Below are positions 29,206 through 38,566 of a stretch of DNA of 64,000 nucleotides, piece after piece. The position numbers were made by a program, and so were the translations under genes. The notes under the pieces were generated by a model, which saw nothing but the letters and a program-made list of their open reading frames with translations, searched no databases and had not been told where the DNA came from. The stretch covers positions 1 through 64,000 of the forward strand of contig NZ_UCOB01000020.1 of the NCBI RefSeq assembly GCF_900474295.1. Reading direction: 5' to 3'. Each line of letters starts with the position of its first letter. The first letter of the stretch is position 1. Source of the DNA: Synechococcus sp. UW140 (GTDB lineage: Bacteria; Cyanobacteriota; Cyanobacteriia; PCC-6307; Cyanobiaceae).

Positions 29206-29799
29206 TTAGAAGGAAATAGGGCTTGAATCGATCAGCTCAGGCGATAGCTTGATTTCCTGTTTGCTCGCACTGGTCACGATCATGTCGCCATTGCGTAATT
29301 TCGACATCAGCCGAGTCGATGTCACTCTTGTTGAGCCGATTAATTCACCGATTCGTTCATGGGTTAAACGGAAAGGCAGATTGCACCATTCGCCATAGCG
29401 TTTGCCCAATCTGCTCACAAGCAAGCTCAACAAGGCATGCAGGCGATGCTCGGCTTGGCCGAGATGCCTGATCCGCAAGAGTTGAAGGGTCCATTCATTC
29501 ACTGAGTCGTAACCCGTGTTGGATGGAACGTTTGACTTGGTTTCAAAGCGCAGGTCCGTTAGCGCTTCGACGCAGACTCCTTCGCTGCAGAGGCAGTCTG
29601 TTCTGAGTTGGTCCCCTGTTTGCAGGAAGGCCAGGGTCATGCCCTCGGTTTCCTCGCATGGGCAATACACCCGTGCGATCCCTTCCAACACATTCAGTTT
29701 CATGCAATCTGAATGGTCATCGCTATTGATCAGGACCGTTTGGCCTGAGGGAATCCTGATCGATGAACTGGGGTCATCGGGTAAAAATCGGAAGCTCAC
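29206..29799 (-). CDS. Crp/Fnr-family transcriptional regulator, IdiB-like by context
   Basis: A 197-residue protein with an N-terminal cupin-like sensor half containing a cysteine cluster (RVYCPCEE, TDCLCSEGVC) and a C-terminal Crp helix-turn-helix, FRLTHERIGELIGSTRVTSTRLMSKLRN. In marine Synechococcus the Crp-type activator IdiB lies near the iron-stress gene idiA; here futA is 3.4 kb away. The start is a GTG at 29799, and an ATTGAGAAT half-site like that of the 20384 Fur box is 20 bp upstream. Confidence 0.8.
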   Translation of the reverse strand: MSFRFLPDDPSSSIRIPSGQTVLINSDDHSDCMKLNVLEGIARVYCPCEETEGMTLAFLQTGDQLRTDCLCSEGVCVEALTDLRFETKSNVPSNTGYDSVNEWTLQLLRIRHLGQAEHRLHALLSLLVSRLGKRYGEWCNLPFRLTHERIGELIGSTRVTSTRLMSKLRNGDMIVTSASKQEIKLSPELIDSSPISF

Positions 29800-30282
29800 G
29801 TCGAGAAACCGTTAAAGCTATTGAGAATCCATTGCAATATACACGAAGTGGGCCGCTCTCGCGAGCGATTCTCAATATCAATGTCTTGTTGCGGCGGCCT
29901 TTGTGCTCAATTGGCGGCCTTGCTGCGTTTTTTGCGACATGCTGGCCTGTCAAAGCCCTCTACGACTAGGGACTTTGCTGAGAGACTGGCTGTCTGGGGC
30001 TTTGTGTGGGTTGTCTCACAAGCATCAGGCCTACCAGGACCTGCACTCCCAGGAGCACCAAGCAGGCTTTGATCAATCGGTGCATAGGAGCTGTGGTGCG
30101 TCCAGCTCCATCGAAACGTTGCCCAATCCGGGCTTCGTATCAAATGCGCCTCTGGAGGCGGTCAATTGAAACGAGGTGTTGTTAAGCCTTGAAACCCACC
30201 CTGTTGTTTTTGTTCTAACCAGGGTTCAACTCAATGATTATCTTCTGCGCAGCGCTTAATGCGCTTTTGTGTGAGGACCTTC
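29800..30282. other. Divergent promoter region between Crp regulator and porin
   Basis: A 483-bp region with short open frames but no convincing gene. Two inverted half-sites, ATTGAGAAT at 29820-29828 and ATTCTCAAT at 29868-29876, match the arms of the Fur-like palindrome at 20384. AATGATTATC at 30233-30242 lies 40 bp before the porin start and resembles half a Fur box. Confidence 0.45.
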
Positions 30283-32007
30283 ATGAAACTCTTCCAGCAA
30301 TTGCTGGTTGCTCCTGCTGCCTTGGGCCTTTTGGCTCCTTTGGCTGCAAACGCCAGCGACCTGAACATCAACGGTGTGTCTGACTACGTCGCTTCCGGCG
30401 AGCAGGTCACCAGCATCACCCAGTTTTCGGATGTGTATCCGACTGACTGGGCCTACCAGGCTCTGTCGAACCTGATCGAGCGCTACGGCTGCGTCGCCGG
30501 CTACCCGAACGGCACCTACCGCGGCAACCGTGCGATGACCCGCTTTGAAGCGGCCGCACTACTGAATGCTTGCCTCGACCGGATCACTGAAGTGACCGAC
30601 GAACTGAAGCGCCTGATGAAGGAGTTCGAGCGTGAACTCGCCATCCTCAAGGGCCGCGTTGACGGTCTGGAAGCCCGCGTGGGCGAACTGGAAGCCACTC
30701 AGTTCTCCACCACCACCAAGTTGACTGGTAAGGCTGAACTGACCATGGGCGCCACCGCTTACGGTGGTGATGAGACTGACTATCTCTACTCCAATGTTTA
30801 CGACGATGATGACAATGTCATCTACAAGAACGGCAAGCCTGCCAAGGGTGACTACCTCGGCACCAATGCTTTCAGCTTCTCTTACCGCACAACCCTGAAC
30901 CTGAATACCAGCTTCACGGGTAAGGATCTGCTCTACACCCGCCTCAGAACGGGTAATTTTGGTGAGAACGCTTTTTCTGGTAAGGGCTACACCAAGAAGC
31001 AAACCCAGATTGAAGCATCCAAGAGCAGCGACAACTACCTGAAAGTCGACAAACTCTGGTACGAGTTCCCGATCGGTAGTGATTTCAGGGCTTACGTTGG
31101 TCCCCTGATCGAAAACTACTACATGCTTGCCGCTACCCCTAGCGTCTACAGGCATGTGCTCAAGCAGTTCAAACTGGGGGGCTATTACGGCGCTTATGGT
31201 GCAAGCACTTCACCCGGTGCTGGTATTAACTGGATCAGCAATCGGAACTCCAACTTCAGTGATCCCAAGCTGAAGATCAGTGCCAACTATGTCGCCAAAA
31301 ACGGCATGAAGGGCAATGCTCGTGATGGTGGCGGCATCATGACCGACACCAGCAAAGGTAAGTTCCTCAGCCAGATTGCCTATGGCAATGCGCAATGGCA
31401 GATCTCTGCCGCTTATGCCTATTCTCAGGCAGGCATGACTGTGGGTGGTGCTGGCACACCTCTGGGCGCCTCGTCTAAGGGCTTCGACGATGCCAATCAG
31501 TTCAACCTGAATGCCTTTTGGCAGCCCTCTGAAAGTGGTTGGATCCCCAGCATCAGTGCTGGTTGGAGCATCACTGGCTTCAACAACCCAGATTTAGTCT
31601 GCAACAGCGACTACTCAAAAGACGCTAGGGGTTGTATCTACACCAAAGCAGAGTATGACGCTTTGGCTAAGGCTGACAGAAAGGACACCCGCCGTACCCA
31701 ATCGCAGGGTTGGCTCGTGGGCCTGAACTGGAAGGATGCCTTCATGCAGGGCAACCGTCTTGGCTTCGCCGTTGGCGAGCCTCAGTGGAAAACTGCTCAG
31801 GAAGACGGTACTCCTGATGATGGCAATATGGCCTTTGAACTCTATTACGACTTCAAGGTCACGGATAACATTTCCATCACACCTGCCATCTTCTACCTCA
31901 GTCGTCCCTTCGGCGAAAAGACTGGTTCAGGTCCCGAATATGGTGGAACCGGTGCAGACACCTTCAGCACCTTTGGTGGTCTTGTTCAAACCACCTTCAA
32001 GTTCTGA
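30283..32007 (+). CDS. SomA/SomB-type outer-membrane porin (SLH plus OprB barrel)
   Basis: A 574-residue outer-membrane protein. Signal peptide to about residue 25 (AANASD), then an SLH domain anchoring to the cell wall (FSDVYPTDWAYQALSNLIERYGCVAGYPNGTYRGNRAMTR, split here by position 50-90). Next is a coiled coil around ITEVTDELKRLMKEFERELA and a beta-barrel ending in aromatic Phe (TTFKF). Cyanobacterial porins of this type pass small and inorganic solutes. The position among iron genes hints at iron-dependent expression. Confidence 0.92.
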   Translation: MKLFQQLLVAPAALGLLAPLAANASDLNINGVSDYVASGEQVTSITQFSDVYPTDWAYQALSNLIERYGCVAGYPNGTYRGNRAMTRFEAAALLNACLDRITEVTDELKRLMKEFERELAILKGRVDGLEARVGELEATQFSTTTKLTGKAELTMGATAYGGDETDYLYSNVYDDDDNVIYKNGKPAKGDYLGTNAFSFSYRTTLNLNTSFTGKDLLYTRLRTGNFGENAFSGKGYTKKQTQIEASKSSDNYLKVDKLWYEFPIGSDFRAYVGPLIENYYMLAATPSVYRHVLKQFKLGGYYGAYGASTSPGAGINWISNRNSNFSDPKLKISANYVAKNGMKGNARDGGGIMTDTSKGKFLSQIAYGNAQWQISAAYAYSQAGMTVGGAGTPLGASSKGFDDANQFNLNAFWQPSESGWIPSISAGWSITGFNNPDLVCNSDYSKDARGCIYTKAEYDALAKADRKDTRRTQSQGWLVGLNWKDAFMQGNRLGFAVGEPQWKTAQEDGTPDDGNMAFELYYDFKVTDNISITPAIFYLSRPFGEKTGSGPEYGGTGADTFSTFGGLVQTTFKF

Positions 32008-32031
32008 TCTTTGGATCTGATTCAAGAGGGG

Positions 32032-32058
32032 GGAGAGGCATTGCCTCTCCTTTTTTTT
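32032..32058 (+). terminator. Rho-independent terminator of the porin gene
   Basis: An 8-bp perfect stem (GGAGAGGC with GCCTCTCC, 3-nt loop) is followed by eight T residues, 24 bp after the porin stop. Confidence 0.9.
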
Positions 32059-32077
32059 GTGTTTACTCGTTGTCATT

Positions 32078-32101
32078 AAAAAAGGGGACGTTGCCGCCCC
32101 C
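32078..32101 (-). terminator. Terminator of the small secreted-protein gene
   Basis: Read on the minus strand, a G-rich/C-rich stem (GGGG-CG with CG-CCCC) is followed by six T residues. It lies back to back with the porin terminator. Confidence 0.7.
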
Positions 32102-32124
32102 TCTTCTCGCTCAAAAATGTTGTC

Positions 32125-32361
32125 TTACCAGCAGTTTTCTCCTTCCCCGATCGGGATGCAAACTCCTTCATCCTCTGCTGCAGCTTCAGTTTTCTTGAGC
32201 TTTGCATCTTTCGTTGCTTCCGCATCGAGATCTTGATCAGTGGTCCATTCCTGATAACCACCTTCGAGTTCGCTGCTGAGTAAATCGGCGTTAGCGGGGG
32301 CGCCAGTCGCCATCAGAGCAGATGCTGCAATTAAAAGGCCAAGCGCAGTCTTGTTTGGCAT
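32125..32361 (-). CDS. Small secreted acidic hypothetical protein
   Basis: A 78-residue ORF with signal peptide (TALGLLIAASALMATGAPANA) and an acidic mature part, LLSSELEGGYQEWTTDQDLD, ending GVCIPIGEGENCW with two cysteines. It has its own terminator. It lies between the porin and the dioxygenase inside the iron island; function unknown. Confidence 0.75.
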   Translation of the reverse strand: MPNKTALGLLIAASALMATGAPANADLLSSELEGGYQEWTTDQDLDAEATKDAKLKKTEAAAEDEGVCIPIGEGENCW

Positions 32362-32433
32362 TAGAACCAAAGTTTCAAATTCAATTCTAATCGATCTTCT
32401 CTCTGGTGCCGAGTTATCAATGTTGCTTTTAAC

Positions 32434-33102
32434 TCACCCTCCAAGGGTTCGGAGAATGTTGGCATGTGCCAAGAAAATTCTGTCTAGTGCGTCTGATCGT
32501 CCTCTCTCGGCAAGTAGATAGCGTGCTCCTGATTCTAGATTAAATAGATTCATTCGCATTTCATGGCTTGCCATGTAGCTTTCGATCCAACCAACGCAGG
32601 CGTAGCGTGTTCCCGCGCTCACTTGTCTAACACTGTGCAAGTAGCAACTTGGGTAAATGAAGACGTGACCTTCCTTTAACTTGTATGTATTCGTTTCGGT
32701 TGTGTCGAGGATCTCGAGTTCTCCCCCCTCGTACGCTTGCTCGTTGCTTAGGCTCACTGTATAGGAAATATCTGCCCTGCCAGTTGTCATAAAGGCATTG
32801 TCCACATGCTGTCCGTAGCCACCATCTTTGGTTGTTTTACTGATCAGTGTGTGATGCAATTTCTTCGGCAAGCAAAAGCTTTTGATCGCCATCTGTTTTT
32901 TCAGCCTGTTGTGGACCTCGGCAATGATCGAGGTGGCAAGAGGATCTGATGGCGGCAGTTGTCGATTTTTCTTGATGGTCTTGGCGTGACTTCCCGCGGT
33001 TTGCTTGCCATCGACCCATTGGCCATCCTCAAGATGTTCAAGCTTTTGGCGAATGCCTTCGCATTCCTTGGCAGTGAAGATCTCGATTTGTAGACTGTCC
33101 AC
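32434..33102 (-). CDS. piuC: Fe(II)/2-oxoglutarate dioxygenase, PiuC type
   Basis: A 222-residue PKHD-type hydroxylase. The jelly-roll motif is visible as HV-D in GYGQHVDNAFM, the distal His in SCYLHSVRQV and the 2-oxoglutarate-binding Arg in GTRYACVGWIES. PiuC homologues sit beside iron-siderophore or iron uptake genes in many bacteria, and here the gene is divergent from futA (97 bp between starts). The start is a GTG at 33102. Confidence 0.88.
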   Translation of the reverse strand: MDSLQIEIFTAKECEGIRQKLEHLEDGQWVDGKQTAGSHAKTIKKNRQLPPSDPLATSIIAEVHNRLKKQMAIKSFCLPKKLHHTLISKTTKDGGYGQHVDNAFMTTGRADISYTVSLSNEQAYEGGELEILDTTETNTYKLKEGHVFIYPSCYLHSVRQVSAGTRYACVGWIESYMASHEMRMNLFNLESGARYLLAERGRSDALDRIFLAHANILRTLGG

Positions 33103-33199
33103 TTATGGTTCGTGCTTTTTGTACGCTTGCAATGTGCTTAATGATTCGTTTTTTGCTCGGATCGTGGCTTTGATGGTAACATCCTCCCCCGATTTTTCG

Positions 33200-34210
33200 A
33201 TGAATCGCTGCCTGACGGGTTTTTTCGCATTGCTGATGCCGGCCGCGCTCGCAATCCCCTCCGCATCCGCTGAAGAAGTGCGTGTTTATTCCGGTCGCCA
33301 CTACAACACTGATCGCCAGGTCTTCAAGGCTTTTTCTGATCAGACGGGAATTAAGGTTCGTCTGTTGGAGAGCAAGGGAGCCTCTCTTGTCGAGCGTTTA
33401 CGCCGAGAGGGGTCTAACTCCAAAGCGGATGTGATCCTTCTTGTTGATGCAGCTCGGATTAATAACGCCGCCAAAGCTGGTTTGTTCGCTCCAATTAATT
33501 CTGCTGCGTTGAGGCGTGACGTTCCTGCTCGTTATCGCGACCCCAGTGGGCGTTGGTTTGGCGTCTCAAGACGACTGCGCGTGATGGTGGTTAACTCCAA
33601 GATCGTGCCAATGTCCAAGTTGAAGACTTATGCAGATTTGTCAAAACCTTTTCTGAAGAACAAGGTTTGTTTGCGTAATCGACAGAATGTATATAACCAG
33701 TCTCTCGTTGCTGATCAGATTGCCCTGCGTGGTGTCAATGCAACGAAGGCCTGGCTGAAAGGCATGATTTCTAATGTTTCCCAGCCCTATTTCCCTGGTG
33801 ATATCTCCTTGGTCCGTGCTGTTGCTCAAGGGCAGTGTGGAATAGGCATCGTCAATCACTATTACGTCTCCCGCATGTTGGCTGGCGTTAATGGAAAGAA
33901 GGACCAGGGATTGGCGAACAGCGTTAAAGTATTCATCCCCGATCCGGCCCACGTTAATGTTAGCGCGGCTGCGGTTGCTAAGTACTCGAAAAACAAGAAA
34001 AATGCAATCCGATTGGTCGAGTTTTTGGCCTCTCCAAAAGGGAGCGCCTTGTTAGCTCTGCCAACGTATGAGCATCCAGTGTCTGTCAATAATACCTCTG
34101 GCTATGTCACCCGTTTCGGTGCTTTCACGCCTGATTCGGTCACCATCTCCCAATTGAGTAAGTATCAGCCAATGGCGATCCGTTTAATGGCAGAAGCAGG
34201 CTGGAAATAA
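33200..34210 (+). CDS. futA: Periplasmic iron(III)-binding protein (FutA/IdiA)
   Basis: A 336-residue ABC-transporter substrate-binding protein. A signal peptide ends around PSASA; the mature protein starts EEVRVYSGRHYNTDRQVF. Iron-ligand tyrosines typical of FutA are present in GRHYN and in VNHYYVSRM. In cyanobacteria it feeds the FutB/FutC importer or protects photosystem II under iron stress. The open frame reaches back to 33005 inside piuC; the ATG at 33200 gives the proper signal peptide. No permease or ATPase gene is adjacent. Confidence 0.92.
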   Translation: MNRCLTGFFALLMPAALAIPSASAEEVRVYSGRHYNTDRQVFKAFSDQTGIKVRLLESKGASLVERLRREGSNSKADVILLVDAARINNAAKAGLFAPINSAALRRDVPARYRDPSGRWFGVSRRLRVMVVNSKIVPMSKLKTYADLSKPFLKNKVCLRNRQNVYNQSLVADQIALRGVNATKAWLKGMISNVSQPYFPGDISLVRAVAQGQCGIGIVNHYYVSRMLAGVNGKKDQGLANSVKVFIPDPAHVNVSAAAVAKYSKNKKNAIRLVEFLASPKGSALLALPTYEHPVSVNNTSGYVTRFGAFTPDSVTISQLSKYQPMAIRLMAEAGWK

Positions 34211-34220
34211 TTCTCAGCCC

Positions 34221-35783
34221 CTAGGCGCTGATGTTGGCCTTTTCGATCAAGGTTTCCATCACATAGCCAAACAGTTCTGGGTCTGGATCTTGGCCGTTAA
34301 GGTCGCTCAGGCCCAGTTCTTCTAGCCTCTCACTCACACGGTTCTCAAGATCTTGGGGCCTGTGCAGAGGCTCTCCCCATTCATGATTTTTTTCGGGCCC
34401 AATCTTGGTGGTCGCGTCGATCGCCATACGTCCACCTAGGCCGAGCTTCTCGCTAGCGAAATCAAGGCTGTCAAACGGTGTGTTTTCCAGCACGAAGAGA
34501 TCACGCTGCGGATCCACCTGTCCTGCGATGGCCCAAACCACTTGGCGTGGATCTCGAACATTGATCTGGCGATCGACTACCACCACAAACTTGGTGTAGG
34601 TGAATTGGGGCAGTGCACTCCAGAAAGCCATGGCAGCTCTTTTGGCCTGTCCGGGATAGGCCTTGTCGATGGAGATCACTGCCAGCTTGTAGCTCAGAGC
34701 CTCCATCGGCAGGAAGAAGTCTTTGATTTCGGGTATCTGTTGGCGCAAGATCGGTGTGTAAATCCGATTCAGGGCGATGGCCAGCATCGCTTCCTCCTTC
34801 GGCGGTCGGCCGCTGAAGGTGGTGAGCATGATCGGATTCCTTCGCTGCGTGATGCAGTGGAAGCGCACCAACGGTGAATCTTCGACATTGCCGTAGAAGC
34901 CCATGTGGTCACCGAACGGTCCATCTGGCATCACCTCCCCAGGGGTGATGGTTCCCTCCAGCACAATTTCGCTGTGGCTGGGCACCGACAGATCAAGGGT
35001 TTTGCAGCGTGACAAGAGCACGCCTTCACCGGCATAAAGGCCTGCAAACAGCCATTCGCTCAATTGCACCGGAATCGGTGTGGCTGCAGCCATCACCAAG
35101 AGTGGATGCACGCCGATCGCCACCGCGACTTCCAGCTTTTTGCCCATCGCCGCGGCTTTGCGCAGGTGACGCGCCCCACCTCGCACGCTTAGCCAGTGCA
35201 CCGTCATCGTTGTGGAGGACTGCTTTTGCAGCCGGTACACCCCCACATTGGGCACCCCGGTTTCTGGATCTTTGGTGATCACCAGTCCAAGGGTGACGAC
35301 ACCACCAGCGTCGCCAGGCCACGGACGAATCAGGGGTAATGCATCGAGATTGACCTCGTCTCCTTTCCAGACCTGTTGGCGGCAGGGAGGGGTGAGATCG
35401 CGATCCGGTACGGCCTTAATCAGATCCCAGAACACCTTGGCGAAGGCTTTTGTCTCTTCAATCCCCTTTGGAGGTTTGGGTTGCTGTAACAGGGCGAGAC
35501 GGCTTCCTAGCTCCTCCAGCTGTTCGGCCCGCTCCAGACCCATGCTCCACACCACCCGCTCCACCGTGCCCAACAGGTTGACGGCGACCGGCATCGAGGA
35601 GCCGATCACGTTTTCAAACAGCAGAGCCGGTCCGCCCATCCCCAGCACGCGATCAGCGATGGCGGCGAGCTCGAGATCGGGATCCACCGGAGCGCTCACT
35701 CGGCGAAGCTGACCTTTGGCTTCCAGCAGCTTCAGGAAGCCGCGCAGATCACGGGTCGCCGGACCGGAGCGAAACAAGGCCAT
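34221..35783 (-). CDS. ubiD: UbiD-family decarboxylase
   Basis: A 520-residue prFMN-dependent decarboxylase. Visible family blocks are DLRGFLKLLEAKGQLRRV, GPALLFENVIG, LPLIRPWPGDAGGVVTLGL, PDGPFGDHMGFYG and RDLFVLENTPFDSLDFAS. In cyanobacteria a UbiD homologue removes CO2 from the prenylated 4-hydroxybenzoate during plastoquinone synthesis, which fits the solanesyl diphosphate synthase gene 4 kb away. The ATG at 35783 is chosen over upstream in-frame starts. Convergent with futA, 10 bp apart. Confidence 0.9.
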   Translation of the reverse strand: MALFRSGPATRDLRGFLKLLEAKGQLRRVSAPVDPDLELAAIADRVLGMGGPALLFENVIGSSMPVAVNLLGTVERVVWSMGLERAEQLEELGSRLALLQQPKPPKGIEETKAFAKVFWDLIKAVPDRDLTPPCRQQVWKGDEVNLDALPLIRPWPGDAGGVVTLGLVITKDPETGVPNVGVYRLQKQSSTTMTVHWLSVRGGARHLRKAAAMGKKLEVAVAIGVHPLLVMAAATPIPVQLSEWLFAGLYAGEGVLLSRCKTLDLSVPSHSEIVLEGTITPGEVMPDGPFGDHMGFYGNVEDSPLVRFHCITQRRNPIMLTTFSGRPPKEEAMLAIALNRIYTPILRQQIPEIKDFFLPMEALSYKLAVISIDKAYPGQAKRAAMAFWSALPQFTYTKFVVVVDRQINVRDPRQVVWAIAGQVDPQRDLFVLENTPFDSLDFASEKLGLGGRMAIDATTKIGPEKNHEWGEPLHRPQDLENRVSERLEELGLSDLNGQDPDPELFGYVMETLIEKANISA

Positions 35784-35848
35784 AGAGCGAATCGTTGCTG
35801 GACTGGCGGTCTGGTTACTGTGACGCACGCCGACCCTCCAACGTGGCC

Positions 35849-36613
35849 ATGAAGCTCAGCTATTTCCATGTCGCTGCGGACGTGCCGGACTGCGACCCCT
35901 CGGTGCAAGCCGCCGACAAGGCTGATGCTGCGGTGGTGATTGATGTGCTCCGGGCTACCACCACGATCGCCTGGGCTCTCCACAACGGTGCTGAGGCTGT
36001 TCAGACCTTTAGTGATCTCGATGAACTTCGGTCTACGGCCCAGCGCTGGCCTGAGCAGCACCGGCTGCTTGTCGGTGAACGGGGAGGCAAGACCTTGGAA
36101 GGCTTCGATCTTGGCAATTCACCTGTTGCGGTGACTCCCGATGTTGTGCAAGGCAAGCGGCTGTTCATGAGTACCACCAACGGAACTCGCTCGCTCCAGA
36201 AGGTGCGTGATCTGGCCAGGGTGTTTACGGCAGCCCTGCCCAATCGTCGTGCTGTTGCAGAGCGTTTGCAGCAGGAGACTCTCGATCAGGTTTGGATCGT
36301 GGGTAGTGGCTGGGAGGGCGCCTATTCGCTTGAGGATTCCCTTGCTGCTGGCGCGCTTGCATCGGCCTTGATCGCGCAAGGCGCCGTCGCCGCAAACGAT
36401 GAGATGCAGGCTGCCATTGTGCTTTGGGAGCGCTGGCAGGCACAGCCTGAAACCTGTCTGCGCCAGGCCACCCATGGGCAGCGGTTGATTCGCATCGGCA
36501 ATCATGACGCCGACTTTCGCTGTTGTTCCGGTTTGGATCAGCTGAGTGTGGTGCCCACCCAGGTGGAGCGCGGGGTGTTGCGAGCCATCGATCTTGCTGA
36601 TTCAGCCACTTGA
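35849..36613 (+). CDS. comB: 2-phosphosulfolactate phosphatase family protein
   Basis: A 254-residue protein of the ComB family: [51 protein letters not shown] and [13 protein letters not shown]. ComB dephosphorylates phosphosulfolactate in coenzyme M synthesis in archaea; the true substrate in cyanobacteria is unclear. Divergent from ubiD. Confidence 0.88.
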   Translation: MKLSYFHVAADVPDCDPSVQAADKADAAVVIDVLRATTTIAWALHNGAEAVQTFSDLDELRSTAQRWPEQHRLLVGERGGKTLEGFDLGNSPVAVTPDVVQGKRLFMSTTNGTRSLQKVRDLARVFTAALPNRRAVAERLQQETLDQVWIVGSGWEGAYSLEDSLAAGALASALIAQGAVAANDEMQAAIVLWERWQAQPETCLRQATHGQRLIRIGNHDADFRCCSGLDQLSVVPTQVERGVLRAIDLADSAT

Positions 36614-36646
36614 TCCCCCTAAAGTTTGTTCTTTTAAAGCCCTCCC

Positions 36647-37468
36647 GTGAGTGACTTTCTGGCAGCCGCCGTGCAACTCACAAGCACTTCGGATCCGGAG
36701 AGCAATTTCACCGCTGCCGAGGAGCAGATTGAACTGGCTGCCCGCCGTGGCGCCGAATTGGTTGGTCTTCCTGAGAACTTCGCCTTTATGGGCGATGACG
36801 CCGCTCGGCTTGATCTGGCTCCGGCCTTAGCCGAACAAAGCAGCCGCTTCCTGGTCACCATGGCCAGGCGCTATCAGGTGGTGATCCTCGGAGGAGGCTT
36901 TCCCGTTCCCACTGGCGATGGAAGCCACACTCTCAACCGGGCGGAGCTCGTCGGACGTGACGGCCAGCTTTTGGCCCGCTACGACAAGATTCACCTTTTT
37001 GATGTTGATCTTCCCGATGGCATCACCTATCGGGAGTCGACCACGGTCACCCCTGGACGGGAGCTCCCTCCTGTGGTGGATGTACCGGGTTTGTGCAAGG
37101 TGGGGGTGTCCATTTGCTACGACGTGCGCTTCCCTGAGCTCTATCGCCATCTGATTGGTGCAGGAGCTGAGGTGTTGATGATCCCCGCTGCATTCACGGC
37201 CTATACCGGCAAGGATCATTGGCAAGTTTTGCTCCAGGCCAGGGCGATCGAGAACACTGCCTTTGTGGTGGCACCCGCCCAGACAGGCATTCATTACGGC
37301 CGTCGCCAGACCCACGGCCATGCCATGGTGATCGACCCCTGGGGCACTGTTCTCGCCGATGCCGGTGGCGTGCCTGGAGCGGCGATCGCGCCTGTGGATA
37401 CTGGCCATCTGCAGCACATCCGCGGCCAGATGCCAAGCCTTCAGCATCGCCAGCCCGCCCTGTTCTGA
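36647..37468 (+). CDS. Carbon-nitrogen hydrolase (nitrilase superfamily, Nit1/omega-amidase-like)
   Basis: A 273-residue enzyme with the complete Glu-Lys-Cys triad: GLPENFAFM (Glu), LARYDKIHLFDVDLPDG (Lys) and VGVSICYDVRFPELYR (Cys). The KIHLFDVDLP pattern is that of Nit1 or YafV-like proteins acting on deaminated glutathione or ketoglutaramate. A GTG start at 36647 is used because no ATG is in frame nearby. Precedes the amidase gene by 6 bp. Confidence 0.9.
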   Translation: MSDFLAAAVQLTSTSDPESNFTAAEEQIELAARRGAELVGLPENFAFMGDDAARLDLAPALAEQSSRFLVTMARRYQVVILGGGFPVPTGDGSHTLNRAELVGRDGQLLARYDKIHLFDVDLPDGITYRESTTVTPGRELPPVVDVPGLCKVGVSICYDVRFPELYRHLIGAGAEVLMIPAAFTAYTGKDHWQVLLQARAIENTAFVVAPAQTGIHYGRRQTHGHAMVIDPWGTVLADAGGVPGAAIAPVDTGHLQHIRGQMPSLQHRQPALF

Positions 37469-37474
37469 ACCCCC

Positions 37475-38566
37475 ATGGTTTCGGCGCAGTCTCGACGTCT
37501 TGCTCTGCTGGCTGCCGTGTGCCTGCAGCTCGGTGCATTGCTCTCAGCCCTGCCGGCTCGAGCGGCCAGCGCCCTGGCGGCTTGGGCGCTGACCAGTGAA
37601 GGCGTCCTTCAGCTGCGCACCGCTACCGGAGCACGATTAGAGGCTTTCTTTGAAGCGGGAGATCGCCAACGCGGCCCGCGCGTTTGGATTGATTTTCCAG
37701 GGGAGCTGAGTCGGCCCAGAAAGCTACGCGGTAGTGGACCGGTTCGGCAGATCCGCTTGGGCAAGCCCAATCCAGGCGCGACGCGTCTGGTGCTCGAATT
37801 TCAACCTGGCACCGAGCTCGATCCCGGACGCCTCAAGCTTGTCGGCACGGCGAAGGATCGTTGGACCATGACCTTTGAGGGGCTGGCCACGCGTGGTTTG
37901 CGTCCGATTGGCGAGGGAGATCTCACCCGTAGCAGTGGGCAGTGGAGTCCTGGCATCAGGATTCAACCCACGAAAACCCCCGTGGATCCTTCTGGTCTGC
38001 CGGATGTGCCCCGCGGTCGTTATCGCGTCGTGATCGATCCAGGTCATGGGGGGCCCGATCCTGGTGCCGTTGGTATCAGGGGGCTGAGAGAGACCGATGT
38101 GGTGCTGGATGTGTCGCTGCAGGTCGCCCAGTTGCTTGAGGCCAAGGGTGTGCAAGTGGTGATGACACGAACAGCCGAAGTCGATGTTGACCTCCCGCCC
38201 AGGGTTGCCCTGGCCAACCGCGTTGGCGCTACAGCGTTTGTCAGTATTCACGCCAATGCCATCAGCATGTCCCGCCCTGAGGTGAACGGGATTGAAACCT
38301 TCTATTTCTCTGATCCCCGTTCGGCACGGCTGGCTGCACACGTGCAACAGCAGGTGCTGAATGTGTCTCCTGGCAGTCCCAACCGTGGCGTGCGTCGTGG
38401 TCGCTTTTTTGTGATCCGTCGCACCACCATGCCTTCAATCCTCGTTGAAACAGGTTTTGTGACCGGACGCTTGGATTCTCCCCGGCTTGCCAATCAGGGG
38501 CACCGTCGCCGTCTGTCCCTGGCGATTGCCACAGGAATTCTTGAGTATCTGCGGGGGCTGCGATGA
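37475..38566 (+). CDS. N-acetylmuramoyl-L-alanine amidase (AMIN plus Amidase_3)
   Basis: A 363-residue exported wall hydrolase. After a signal peptide (to about residue 30) comes an AMIN-like domain (VWIDFPGELSR, GATRLVLEF) and then the zinc amidase. Zinc ligands are in IDPGHGGPDPGA, LRETDVVLDV and SIHANAISM, with the catalytic Glu in ILVETGFVTG. It cuts the bond between MurNAc and the stem peptide, as in AmiC-type cell-separation enzymes. The stop overlaps the murI start (ATGA). Confidence 0.92.
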   Translation: MVSAQSRRLALLAAVCLQLGALLSALPARAASALAAWALTSEGVLQLRTATGARLEAFFEAGDRQRGPRVWIDFPGELSRPRKLRGSGPVRQIRLGKPNPGATRLVLEFQPGTELDPGRLKLVGTAKDRWTMTFEGLATRGLRPIGEGDLTRSSGQWSPGIRIQPTKTPVDPSGLPDVPRGRYRVVIDPGHGGPDPGAVGIRGLRETDVVLDVSLQVAQLLEAKGVQVVMTRTAEVDVDLPPRVALANRVGATAFVSIHANAISMSRPEVNGIETFYFSDPRSARLAAHVQQQVLNVSPGSPNRGVRRGRFFVIRRTTMPSILVETGFVTGRLDSPRLANQGHRRRLSLAIATGILEYLRGLR

